DNA of 64,000 bases, from positions 3,434,501-3,498,500 of the forward strand of contig NC_089855.1 in the NCBI RefSeq assembly GCF_036373705.1, in the 5' to 3' direction. The notes beneath the pieces were generated by a model, which was given only the letters and a program-made list of their open reading frames with translations, was not told where the DNA came from and made no database searches. The DNA comes from Amia ocellicauda. Taxonomy: Eukaryota; Chordata; Actinopteri; Amiiformes; Amiidae. The translations under genes and the position numbers were made by a program. Positions within the stretch are counted from its first letter, which is position 1. Every line of letters starts with the position of its first letter. Shown one piece after another: positions 53,600 through 64,000 of this stretch.

Positions 53600-54465
53600 C
53601 AGCATAGTAAAGCTCCACACCGAAGACTGATCTTCAAATTGGAAGCTGTAGGCATTCAGGGTAATGTAACTAGATGGATTATGAACTGGTTGATGTATAG
53701 AAAACAGAGGGTGTCGATTAGAGGAGTTGCAAGGTATTACATGCAGGTAACAAAAATGTCCACTATAATTACACTATGGGAGGAATAGAACTAGATGAAG
53801 TAACGCATGAGAAAGACCTAGGAGTCTATGTGGACTCCTCACTTTCGCCATCCAAACAATGTGGGGAAGCAATAAAAAGGCAAACAGGATGTTAGGGTAT
53901 ATTGTCAAAAGTGTAGAATTGAGAACAAGGGCAGTGATGTTCAGACTGTACAATGCACTAGTTAGAGCTCATCTGGATACTGTGGACAGTTCTGGGCTCC
54001 ACACTTCAAGAAAGATATCGCTGCTCTAGAGGCAGTTCAGAGGAGAGCAACCAGACTTATTCCAGGTCTGAAGGGAACGTCCTACTGAAAGTCTGAGGGA
54101 ACTGAACCTTTTCACCCTGGAACAGAGGAGACTACGTGGGGACTTGATTCAAGTCTTCAAAATCATGAAAGGCATCGACCACATCAAACCAGAGGAGCTT
54201 TTCCAGATCAGCAGGGACACACGCACCCGGGGACACAAATGGAAATTGGGCTTCAAGGCATTTAAGACAGAAAACAGGAAACACTTCTTCACACAGAGAG
54301 GCGTCACAATCTGAACAAACTCCCCAGCGATGTGGCTGAAGAGACAATTTGGGAAAATTAAAAAAAGACTGGATAGGATCCTTGGATCACTTAGTTTTTA
54401 ATGGACACCAAACGAGCACGATGGGGAGAATGGCCCCTTCTCGTTTGTAAACTTTCTTATGTATG
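53600..54465 (+). mobile_element. CR1-like LINE 3' fragment, uninterrupted
   Basis: Same insertion as 9040-10302 but without the LTRs, so it shows both empty target sites. It runs from the GNVTRWIMNWLMY region to the terminal tttgtaaactttcttatg. No coding capacity remains. Its position in the same place of the OR unit shows that it was there before the units duplicated. Confidence 0.82.
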
Positions 54466-55049
54466 TTCATATTTACTCATTCATCACATCACATCACATC
54501 ACCTCTGTCCTTATCCCGTTTGTCCTCCACTTCTCTTCTTTTTTCCCCTGGGCACCAGAGGGCTTTGGTCTTTTTGACATCGTTTGAAGTGGCTACTGAT
54601 GCTAATGGATCATTTTTCGTGTTCTGACTTACTGAACTCACCCCCCCCCAAATCAGGTCAGACTATGAGAGCGGGGGGGGTGGGGGGACACACTTTGGGC
54701 AACATGGAAAATATAGCCTAATAAGCTATGTAGTTATGTTGTTGTGGGGGCTTTCGCTTTTTTCATTTAATTAGAACAGTATTAGTAAATTGTAAAAGTA
54801 AATTACAAAAAAAAAAAAAAATCCACAGGCAACTCAAAGACAACTTTGACCCACTCGCCAATTCCAAATAACAAAACATGACACCTTTTCTATGAATTTT
54901 TGAAGTACTTGGTTGTTATTTGCAGTTAGCAGGTGATTGGGCTCTAAGGTAATGAGATTCATAATGTTTTTCTTTTTATATATATACTTTTAAAAACATT
55001 TAAGATGGTAAAATATCTTAATATCAGTGATCAATTCAGGGTCACCAGT
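54466..55049. other. Spacer with poly-C, poly-G and poly-A runs
   Basis: Contains (cacat)n near 54485, homopolymer runs near 54641, 54675 and 54809, and no gene. Confidence 0.6.
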
Positions 55050-55781
55050 GAATGGCCAGATGTAAAAATATTCACTAAGACTCAGCTTTGCTCGTTTAAT
55101 ATTCTGTATTTAACATCCAGTCACTGTGGTATCAATATTTTGAATTCATCCCTACCAGTATCAAGGACACATTTACACCTGGTCAAGTGTGAAAAAAGTT
55201 ATGTATTTTAACTTAAATAAGGATTTGTATACAATGTGTGTATGGGTGTTTGTGTGTTACCAAATACAACGTGATGCTTGTGCTTTGTTTCATATGTGGG
55301 GACAGTTGGACACAGAGGGACCTTTTGCGCAACTTGAAGAATTAAGTGAACTAGTCGATCTACACGGCTGCATCTGCCCCTGAGTTTATACAGGCAAACC
55401 AGCACATGTCTTCTTGTTCTGTCTTTGCAAAATTATAAAAGCCATTCATGTACAAAGATCACATTAATTTCCCATTAGAACTGGTTTCATTCCCTTACAA
55501 TGGTTGCATTATTAAGGTTTTGATAAACTGGTCTCACGTCCATATGAGTTAGTCCTGAAGGGCACAGATCCTAATGGCAATCATCTCCCACCCCTTATTA
55601 CTGCAGAGCCCTACAGCTCAGCTCATGGGGGTTATCAGCACCTTTTTAATTCTGCCCCACTTGCCCTTTCAGCCTCTGTTTGATTCTGTTTTTCAGTTTC
55701 CCTCCTTCTTTGTTGAGGGATTTACAGAGGCATTGGCTGGGTCCCTGCTCTGGAATGGACAGAGAATCTAGAAAATGAGTT
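55050..55781 (-). other. OR 3' flank (unit E)
   Basis: Collinear with 5381-6077, including ggcacagatcctaatggcaa near 55561. Confidence 0.6.
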
Positions 55782-56759
55782 TTATTCAGCAGCGCTAACA
55801 GTGTTCTTGGCAGTGTGTGGAAAGACAAACTTGAGTCCAAAGTACCTCTGAGCTGCTGCCTTGATCTTCTCATTCCTTAAGCTGTAGATGACAGGGTTGA
55901 CCAGGGGGGTGAGGAAGTAGTACAGCGCACCGATGAAAATGCGTCCAATGGGGGAAATGCTGTCCACTCTTAGCCCTATATACACCACAGCCGAGGAGAC
56001 ATAGTACAGCACCACCAGCACTACGTGGGAGGAGCACATGTAGAAGGCCTTCTTCCGGCTCTCCATGGATTTCATTTTCACCACCGATATTATGATCCTG
56101 TAGTAGGACCACAACACAAACAGAAAAGGCCCCCAGATAACCACCATGGCGACCAACAGGGTAAAATTCACCTGGACCGTCACATCAGCACAGGCTAGAG
56201 ACATTACAGTGGGGTAGTCACAGAAACAATGTAAGACATAGTTGGAGGTACAGAATGGCACTGAACTGGCCAGGGCCACAGATGGCACGGGGGAGAGGAA
56301 TCCCACAGCCCAGGCTGTGGCCATCATCCTGAGACACAACCTGGTGCTGATGATACCGTTATAATGCAGTGGCATCACCACGGCCACGTACCGGTCGTAA
56401 GCCATGGCTGCCACAAGGAAAACTTCAGTGGCACAGAAAGCATTAAAAAAGTACATCTGCAGAAGGCAGCCTGTGAAGGAGATTCTGTTGTGCCCCAGCA
56501 GTACCGCCAGCAGCTTGGGTGTGATGGTAATGGTCAGCAGCACATCCAGGACAGCCAGGTTACACAGGAAGAAGTACATGGGTGTGTGGAGACGGGGGTC
56601 CAGGGACACCAGCACTATGATCAGCAGGTTCCCCAGTATGGTGGCCAGGAAGAGAAGGAGGAAGATGAAGAAGAGTGTGGTGTAGTGCTCCTGTAGGCCT
56701 GGCATTCCCACAATGATGAACTGGGAAGCAGAGGGCAGGGAGGTGTTGGGGTCGCTCAT
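55782..56759 (-). CDS. Olfactory receptor (fish type), unit E
   Basis: Complete 325-codon odorant receptor. Seen: Asn5 glycosylation site (NTS), TM1 GN, LHTPMYFFL, MAYDRYVAVVMPLHY, loop-2 cysteines, KAFYMCSSHV and PLVNPVIYSLRN. It differs from the others in TM3 (FFNAFCATEVF), the Met after AVV where the others have Lys, and TM5 (VNFTLLVAMVVIWG). A splice acceptor (cttcacag|acc, exon start 56779) lies 20 nt before the ATG. Candidate first exon at 58555-58870. No defect seen. It lies outside the segmental duplication. Confidence 0.95.
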   Translation of the reverse strand: MSDPNTSLPSASQFIIVGMPGLQEHYTTLFFIFLLLFLATILGNLLIIVLVSLDPRLHTPMYFFLCNLAVLDVLLTITITPKLLAVLLGHNRISFTGCLLQMYFFNAFCATEVFLVAAMAYDRYVAVVMPLHYNGIISTRLCLRMMATAWAVGFLSPVPSVALASSVPFCTSNYVLHCFCDYPTVMSLACADVTVQVNFTLLVAMVVIWGPFLFVLWSYYRIIISVVKMKSMESRKKAFYMCSSHVVLVVLYYVSSAVVYIGLRVDSISPIGRIFIGALYYFLTPLVNPVIYSLRNEKIKAAAQRYFGLKFVFPHTAKNTVSAAE

Positions 56760-56779
56760 GACTCAGTGCCACACAGGGT

Positions 56780-58210
56780 CTGTGAAGAGAAGAGGGGCAG
56801 CTGGGAGGACAGGGGGACACTGGCTTAGTTATGAAGACCTATTAGCCGGCTTTTGAGAGTCAGCATTTTGTGACCATTTGCTAATTTTTTCCCCCTAAAG
56901 TTTTACATTTTTAGAAACTTTCTCAGAGAAGCTCATCTCGCCTTTTTGTGGTTGGTGTGTTGTTGGTTAGACATGTTCTTCACCAATTTTACTGAACCAC
57001 AATTAATATCAACTTCATGTTAAGCCCAATATAGTAAACCACATTAAGCGCAACACACGCTTCGCTACAATAGGGCTTAACAAGATACATATGGTTTTAA
57101 TATCACTTTAAACATCAGTCTTTGGTGTATCAGCCTGAATGGTATCAGTCGTGTAATGGATATAAATTATTACATTTTAATTACAGTAAGCTATGTTAAG
57201 CGATTTCTACATTAAGCATTTTAGACTCTTCTGTTAAAAGGCAATATTTCTTTTCACAATGTTATATATATATAGATCAATATATTTATACATAATTATT
57301 ATATAAATTGACTGTTTCAGCGCATGTTGGAATACTCCATATTATCAGGGTTCAATGACTACCTAAACAATACTATAACCTTAACAAATAGAAATTCTAT
57401 TAAATCGTTACGGTCTTTCATAGGTTTTTGTTGCATTTGAGAATATGCTTTAATTAATGTCTCTGCAGCATCACTATTACAATTTGGTATCCAGGCAAGT
57501 TCGTTTTCACTTCCATGTAGTAAACAATTATGAAACCAAATTACGAGAATAACCTCACTCTCAAGATCCTTCATTATTGTCATGTGAAAAACCCGACTAT
57601 CTTTTAATGTCAGGTGCACGACTCTTGACTTCCACAGCGTGTGACATCATTTACCTGAGCAGAATCACGCAACCTGTACCAGGCCAGCTCAGCTTGGTTC
57701 CGGCTTCGTTCTGGGTCGGGTTGGTTGTGTCAGTGGAAAAGGGACAGAAGTAAACATTGAACAAGAAAAGAACCAGACATTTTATTGCTTTGATTTCAAT
57801 CTGTGTTTTTAATTTTATAATACAATACAAACTGTAAAACAGGTGCTGATTGAAGTTATTTAAAATCGTTTTTTAAAGCACATGAATCAAATATATTCCT
57901 ATTTTACTTTTACAGGCACAATTATTATTTAAAGTGAAGTTAATGTAATCAAAGGTTTGCATGTCCCAATTTACAGTATATACACTGCTCTGTAGAATCA
58001 TTCATATTCCTATGAAGAAAATATTAACAAAATGTATCATATCAAAGAAAGATTTATGGATTGGAGTATGTGTCCTGCTGAAAAACATCTGAAGAATATT
58101 AATCTGTAATCTTAGCATTTCACAGAGCAAAATGTTTTTCATCAATACATACATCAATACATCAATACATTATGCATTTCTTGAAAACATGAGGGTCAGA
58201 TGTATTCACA
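56780..58210. other. OR E upstream/intron-like region
   Basis: Begins with the splice acceptor and is AT-rich beyond. A minus-strand open frame at 57359-57619 (86 codons) has no recognisable family. Parts around 57780-58200 are diverged versions of the 7120-7990 region. Confidence 0.5.
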
Positions 58211-58212
58211 CC

Positions 58213-58232
58213 TTTAACTATTGCTTTAAATG

Positions 58233-58298
<66 letters not shown>

Positions 58299-58317
58299 AA
58301 TTTAAAGCAATAGTTAA
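58213..58317. repeat. Long AT palindrome with (TA)n core
   Basis: The left arm tttaactattgctttaaat (58213-58238 region) is mirrored as its reverse complement at 58292-58317 with one mismatch over about 26 bases, around a (ta)n core. It could extrude as a cruciform. It lies just upstream (map right) of OR E, before its candidate first exon. Confidence 0.85.
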
Positions 58318-58554
58318 ATAGTATATATATATACTGTAACAACATTGTGTATTCTGTATACAAATATATTCTTTAAAATGTATCTTAAATATAGGAAAAC
58401 ATAATTCATTAATGTGATCTAACTGATTATGAATATATTATAAACAGACTTCATTGAATAACATAAATTATCCTTTGAGAAGAAATGGAATGAAACTAAA
58501 TTTGAGTAATTCTGTTGCAGAATCTGGATTTAAAAGTATTTTAAAAGAAGTTCA

Positions 58555-58870
58555 AACCTTCAGAAGTCAGTTTGTGTCTGTGGTCTGTGGCTCAGTGTGG
58601 AGTGACGTTCAGTGCCAGGTACCTGGGCTGTGTGTCTGTTCACTTCACTCTTCAGCTCCAGTCACAGCTCTTCTGGACCAGACTCTTCACGTGTCATTTT
58701 TTTGGGGCGGCCTCTCGCGCTGACCCCAGAGGCTGCTGTCTGCAGTGCTGCAGTCTTCATTAACCCTCAGAGAGACACAGAGAAAGGGAGCACCACAGGG
58801 ATGAGACTCACAGAACTTACAGTGAGAAGAAAACACTTTTATCAGTTCCTGAAGCATCATGGTGGAAATC
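58555..58870 (-). promoter_or_regulatory. Candidate first exon/promoter of OR E
   Basis: Full-length copy of the recurring block with a perfect GTAAGT donor on the minus strand after cttctcact. The TATA-like cataaaaaac of B units is replaced by ccccaaaaaaatg, so that motif is not required or this promoter is weaker. Confidence 0.5.
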
Positions 58871-59264
58871 AGCTTCTGTGTGCAATCAGTGACTTTGCCC
58901 ACACCCTGCTTCAGTACAAGTACACTGCACACTGTAGAGACACCCTCTTTACCTTTTCAATACCATTCAATTACCTTCACACAATAGCCTGCTGCTGACG
59001 CAATTATTTCTGTCTATATATATACCCCTGCAGCCTCAAGGCCACCTGCGACACAGTTTCCCTGATTCTTCTACACTGCCAGTGTACACTGCTGTATTCC
59101 TCGAGGCTTCAGGTGGAGAGCATGACTCCAACACACCTGGAGAGGAGACAGCAGCCCTCTCCAGAATTAATTTGGCAACCCCATTTGCTTGTTCTCTCAC
59201 AGCTTTCACTCACTGACTTAAGAACTTAAGAACATACAGAACAGTTCCAGCTTGCTGGCGGTGT
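58871..59264. other. OR E far upstream flank
   Basis: Collinear with 24166-24275 of unit A up to about 59005 and holding the TA at which the DD38E element inserted there. No gene. Confidence 0.5.
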
Positions 59265-59534
59265 ATGTGGTGGGATCTGGTAGAGAACCATAAGGCAGAT
59301 TTTACCCCAGAGGTCATGCCAGAGATTGCTGGAGCTACCAACTTCATTGTGGAGCTCATGATGTATTTATTGCGTGCATCTGGCCATTCACTGTTGACCC
59401 TAGTTGCTACCAAGCTCCAACTGTGGCTTTCTCACGACAGATTGCCTGAGAAGGACAAGCCACACCTCCTTGTTGCCCCTTTCACTCCTGGCTTAACTTT
59501 TGGTCCTGCATTTGTCCTTCCTGTTTGTATTTAG
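59265..59534 (+). pseudogene. DIRS-type retroelement gag-like fragment
   Basis: Open stretch with SLLTLVATKLQLWLSHDRLPEKDK followed by a LLVAPFTPGLTFGP segment; in order and style this matches the gag-like ORF of vertebrate DIRS elements to my recognition. Flanks give no further domains in frame. Assignment moderate. Confidence 0.5.
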
Positions 59535-60825
59535 CAAATGAAGGCTCCAGAGCCTTTCTGTGTCACACTTTTCACCCAACATTTGATACTGTATCATGTC
59601 AATAAGCCACTGGAGTTGATGGGTTTCCATCTGCATTTCCTTTGCCCTGTGCAGGCAGTACAATGTTATGTTGATACTCTATTTGTCAGACTGTCATGCT
59701 GCCCTAGTTTTGGGGCCTGTCTCACTGGATTGTGTAGTCGCTTGCCCTGGCGTAAGAGGCAGCTGGTCTCCGGGTGCCAGAGCAGCTAGTGGTGCATCCC
59801 CATGTGGCATGGCTACTTCACAGGTGCTTTTTTGGGGAAACCCTTTATCTGAGGTTTTACCTGAGGCTATCAATCAATCCATTTTTATTTGTATAGCGCC
59901 CTTTGCACAAGTACAGCAAAATCTAAGAATACATAAATAATACAATAAAATAAATAAAAATAGACCTTGAACAGTTGAGATGATCTAAAATAAAGTAAAC
60001 AAACATTAAATAAATAAACCATTAGGCACGGAGAAGAGAATAACAAAAACTCCTATGGATGGCATGTAGGAGAAAATAAGTCTCTGGTGGTCCTTGGCCA
60101 AATGGTTTCCTTCCCTCCAGGCAATATAGTTGTTACAGCAGCAAGGAGATCAGGAAGCTCTTAACCGGTGCTGCTGGCCGTGGTCTTCCCTCTGGTGGGG
60201 GCCTCTCACCGACCCTCGAGGGCTATGCCACACATTTCTACCCATTTTTCAAGCTTGATGTGCTGAGAGATGCTTCATCCCTGACAGTGCATGAGTTAGC
60301 TTCTGCTAGAAGGGCATAGCAGGTTTGAGTTTCTCTGTGCTCATTTTCTGGACGAATGTATGAGGGTTGCTCTACGAGGGAGTGGTAAAGTTCCATGTAA
60401 TATCATATGGAACATTTTTCTATCCAAGTTTGTGTGTCACATAAACAGCACCTTCTTGTTTCCTGTTTGTTTAAACAGTGACGCCCACACCAGAACTGTC
60501 TCTTTGCCATTTCACCTTGGGATCCTCAGGTTGTATCAAGCAAAGCTCTCTAATATTCTATTAATACACCTTGACCTAGCACTGAACGCGTTCCGGCTGC
60601 GCCTCACTCACGTGGCTCACTAATTTATATATAATGTGAGCCACCTCAAGGATCAGCCACTAGTAGGAGCTTATGGGGGTCTGAAAGAGGGCTGACCAGA
60701 CCCAGCACACCTCATGGGATGGATCATTACTGGCCCTGGAATCAGCCTGCCCTAATTAAGGTATAATTGGGTTATAGGTTTATTGTTGAAGGAACTGCTG
60801 TAATAATTATTAAAATGGTCTCAGA
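59535..60825. other. Mostly unassigned, probably DIRS-derived, with fish repeat tail
   Basis: Contains atcaatcaatccatttttat and gtatagcgccctttgcacaa (59868-59911), a very common fish retroposon tail. Other open frames (59538-59789, 60360-60623) have no clear family. Confidence 0.45.
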
Positions 60826-61585
60826 TATTTAAGTTAGATGAAAAGGAAAGAGATACATTATTTTGAAAGTTTGACAGCTCTACATAAAAACAGAGTACTT
60901 ACACTAGGAAGTAAAGTTGATTCAGTAACACAGGAGATATGATGCTGCTGATGACAGCTGAGTGCTGTACTCAAATAATTTGTGATAAATTGGAATTAGG
61001 ATTATTATTTTGAATTGTCCCTATACTGGAAACCTTAAAGATTGTGCGAATGTCAACTACTGTCCATGTGATAGAGATGCCTTTTATAAGGAGGATCTCT
61101 GATGTTGTATAAACCACACATTGTGTCTTCAGATGATTCACGTTGTGAATCGTGTCCTGAAGGAACCGATATTTGACCCGCAGTGGCAGAGGTGCATATG
61201 GAGAAGAAGCTGGTGTTCTCGTTGAGACACAGTAGGCCGAGGACACGGCTTTAAAGACAGCCACACGGCATCTTGAACAGATCGATGTTGAGGGCCACAA
61301 CGCTGAAGTGATGGTTGACTTTATGGAGAAATAAGTTAAAATACTATGAATAAAGGTTTTCCATATTATAGGGATCTACAAAACATTGTGAAACAGCTTG
61401 GATGACGTCCGCAATAGCATATATTCTTGTATTGATAGTTTAATTTTAATGTACTTTTGGTGGAGATGTCAAATTATTCAAATAAATAGAATAAAATACA
61501 TGAAGTAATAATAAGTCCATTGCCCTTCTCTTGAGATTTGTAGAATGTACAATGTTTATAAATTAAAATGCAATAGAAATATATG
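60826..61585 (+). repeat. Block inverted relative to 25592-26307 plus 27533-27595
   Basis: Reverse-complement match to the region around the DD36E Tc1 of duplication copy 2, but without that Tc1. It therefore preserves the empty site at about 60889. No gene is recognised. An open frame 60971-61300 on the minus strand is also partly present at 25864-26049 but has no known family. Confidence 0.85.
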
Positions 61586-62994
61586 TAAACTGAATTTGTT
61601 AAAATAACATTTTGCTGACTTTTGTATTCTCTTAAAAGCAACAAAATGTATGTATTATGTAGGTAGTAACTGGGGATTGACCTTTATAACCTGGGGCAGG
61701 ATGAAACATAATTTTGAGATGCACGGTAAAGCTCCAGGAAATTGTAGGTGGCCACTGCAATTTCCATAAGAGAATTCAATATTCGATAATGTGTGGTTAT
61801 GGCATAATTGTCTGCCTGACCAGGCAAAGAAAAGACATTCCTATTCCCTGATTATTTGAATACCTTGCCATACATACATACACACCTCATAGGTGGCAGG
61901 TTGGGATGGATGGGAGCTGAAAACGCAGCACTATACCACCTGCCCCTCAGGAGGAAGAAATTATTGTAACTGACAAACACGATTCTTTTGGCTTCTTTTC
62001 ACTTTGCTCTATTGCCAAACAGGAGGGAAATGAAGACTCTGTATTGGAATGATGAAGAAAGTGTTTTATATTAACTATATCATATTTTATATTGATATTA
62101 GAAATAATGACATTTTGTGCAGACTTGGCAAATTGGATTCATTAGTGGGAGGCCAAATAAAGCAGTTAACGATACACCCTTTCTTAAATTCTCTCACCGT
62201 TTCTGTTTTTGTATGATAAGAGAAATGGGTTTTCCCGAATGTATCCACCCTTGGGTTTGTCTGTGTGTGGATTTCCTGTTTCTCCTCTCAAAGCTAAAGA
62301 TGTTACCTCGTTGTTAAGAAAACCACACGATTGTATCATTTGTATGCTGTAACAGGACCAGACATCATCTGCCTCCATGATGACCTCCTCCCTTGGGAAG
62401 GGCAGCCTACAAACTTTGCAGAGCTTGCAACTTTTGAAGCCTTTGATTGGATGAATGCCCACAAGATTCTACGTCATTTTACTATAAAGCTGGCTTGATA
62501 GTTCTATTTGCTTAATCTCAACGACTTTTCCAGTTATTTCGGGTTCTACAAGGTTACAGGTGTGAATACACGTGTGTTTTGATTTGTTGTTTTTTTTCCC
62601 ATTTGTTTTGAGGAGAGACTGGGTGCAACGTTTGACCAGGATTTTTTTATTATTTTGGTAATCCTCCCCAGTTTTTGTCATTTAAAAAAGAGACAAATGC
62701 AAAATAAAACCAGTCCCAATTCTTTCACTCAGGTGTTTGCCTCTTCTGTGTTCTGCCCTGGAAGCTGTGCTTGCAGCCTGATAGCTCACAATATAAATAT
62801 ATATGTAAGTTAGTAAGGAATTATATAAGGTAGTAGTAGATTATACATACATACAGACAGGTGACAAATTAAAGGAAAAACCTGAATAAATGGAGCATTA
62901 AAGGAACACAACAAATGCAGACGCCTCCAGACAGGTATACAGCATGATACAATTAAGCAATTAACATCCTATCATGCTCTGTGGCAAAAATGCT
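61586..62994. other. Spacer, no gene seen
   Basis: AT-rich. Short open frames near 62117-62462 on both strands show no family features. Confidence 0.6.
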
Positions 62995-63420
62995 GATCAA
63001 GGCCAGTTGACCTTGAATGATGGTCCCTTGCCCCAAAGGGGTTATTTTGCAATTTCTGCAGGAGCTTCTGAATGAGGGCAGGTCCCCATCCACGCTCAAA
63101 GTGTACCTGGTGGCCAACTCTGGTACATGGTACATATGGATTTATGGCGAGCCGGCTGTGTCCCACTTTTTGGTCTCGCAGGTTTTGAAACGACTGCTCA
63201 GGCTTCAACCTGCTCACACTCTTTCCCTGCCTGCATGGCGCCCTGATGTAGTGCTGGAAGCAAATTCCGAGGCCCCATTCAAACCAGTACAATCAGCTGA
63301 CCTAAAGATAGTGTAGCTGATGACGGCGTTTCTTCTGGCGATTACATCTGCCAAACACATGAGGAAGTTACATGCCCTGTCTATATGCTTTGCGGGGGAT
63401 GAGTCAAAATTCATGCTAAT
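62995..63420 (+). pseudogene. DIRS-type tyrosine recombinase fragment
   Basis: Plus-strand sequence with ILQFLQELLNEGRSPSTLKVYL, then PAWRPDVVLEANSEAPFKP, a stop near 63315, and MTAFLLAITSAKHMRKLHALS. This is the N-terminal part of the YR recombinase that DIRS retrotransposons use instead of an integrase. The catalytic Arg-His-Arg-Tyr part is absent, and about 60 bases are missing near 63120. Confidence 0.75.
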
Positions 63421-63549
63421 ACTTAATTACCAATTGCAAATTACAAACCATGGCAACTTTTCTTTGCACAAGTATTTAGTTGTTATTTGCAGTTAGCAAG
63501 TGATTAGGCCTAGTAACATAGTATGATATCAATACAGAAAGAAAGGTAT

Positions 63550-64000
63550 CCTTGTTTGAATTTGAACTGTAGCTGCAAGTGTAAAAACAGTAAATCAGAC
63601 TCAGCTTTGTTTGTTTAATATTGTGTATTTGACATCCAGTCACTGTGGTATTACTTTTTAAAATACATCTCTAGTATCAAGGGCAGACCTACACCTGGTC
63701 ACGTGAAGAAAATCTAATTGCAATATTATTTATTTGCTTTTTATTAAGTAAGGATCTGTATACAGGGTGTTTGTGTGTCAGTGTGAGAGTGTTTGTGTTT
63801 GTGTGTGGGTGTGTGTCTGTGAATGTGTGTGTGTCACTTAATACAATGTGATGCTGGTGCTTTGTTTTATATGTTGTGACATGAACACAGGGGGACGTTC
63901 TACATAAGTTGAAGAATTCAGTGAACTGGTTGACCTACATGGCTGCATCCGCACCTGAGTTTATACAGGCAAACCAGCACACGCCATCTGGTTCTGTCTT
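63550..64000 (-). other. OR 3' flank of a further unit (cut by right edge)
   Basis: Collinear with 5381-5745 and 55050-55430: gacatccagtcactgtggtat, ggatctgtatacag, ttgaagaattcagtgaactgg, and gcaaaccagcacacgccatctg. By the spacing in other units, an OR stop codon would be expected about 350 bases beyond the edge. Confidence 0.7.

Noticed and set aside
1-64000. CRISPR arrays, bacterial operons, tRNA or rRNA genes.
   Set aside because: No spaced direct repeats or structured RNA genes were recognised by eye. The content is vertebrate. A tRNAscan or Infernal run would be the decisive test.

Overview
This is vertebrate genomic DNA, almost certainly from a ray-finned fish. The genes and transposons fit: intronless fish-type olfactory receptor (OR) coding exons lie among Tc1-like transposons, CR1-like and L2-like LINEs, DIRS-type fragments, a Polinton/adintovirus-like element and a gamma-type endogenous retrovirus. 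I cannot name the species. CR1, L2 and DIRS together might suggest a non-teleost ray-finned fish, but that is inference.

Backbone: an OR cluster with every receptor on the minus strand. Four complete 325-codon coding exons lie at 6078-7055, 20528-21505, 30108-31085 and 55782-56759, and a truncated one at 51999-52230. Each complete OR has a pyrimidine-rich splice acceptor ending AG|ACC exactly 20 nt before its ATG. A recurring block about 1-3 kb upstream (on the plus-strand map, to the right) carries a conserved GTAAG donor and is a good candidate for the non-coding first exon and promoter. A further first-exon block at 1628-1935 has lost its OR over the left edge. An OR 3' flank at 63550-64000 implies another OR just past the right edge.

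Segmental duplication: 1-11540 and 22311-35917 are near-identical direct copies. They differ by transposon-linked block changes, a 384-bp deletion and a clustered patch of substitutions in the OR.

Region by region: 1-13.4 kb holds duplication copy 1 (first-exon block, DD36E Tc1, L2 tail, OR, CR1 tail with two LTRs) and an inverted pair of Polinton left ends. 13.4-16.5 kb is a CR1-like LINE hit by a Tc1 and a solo LTR. 16.5-19.7 kb is repeats. 20.5-34.7 kb holds the second OR pair and duplication copy 2. 34.7-42.0 kb is a decayed Polinton with integrase, capsid genes, protease, packaging ATPase and a truncated protein-primed polymerase. 42-44.5 kb is an unassigned segment carrying a third DD36E Tc1. 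44.6-50.9 kb is a minus-strand endogenous retrovirus with its 5' LTR and a nested solo LTR. 51.5-59 kb is OR cluster again. 59-63.5 kb has DIRS fragments and unassigned DNA.

Only the four ORs look like intact host genes. All element-encoded genes show stops, frameshifts or deletions. Coordinates of repeat edges were read by eye and may be off by a few bases.
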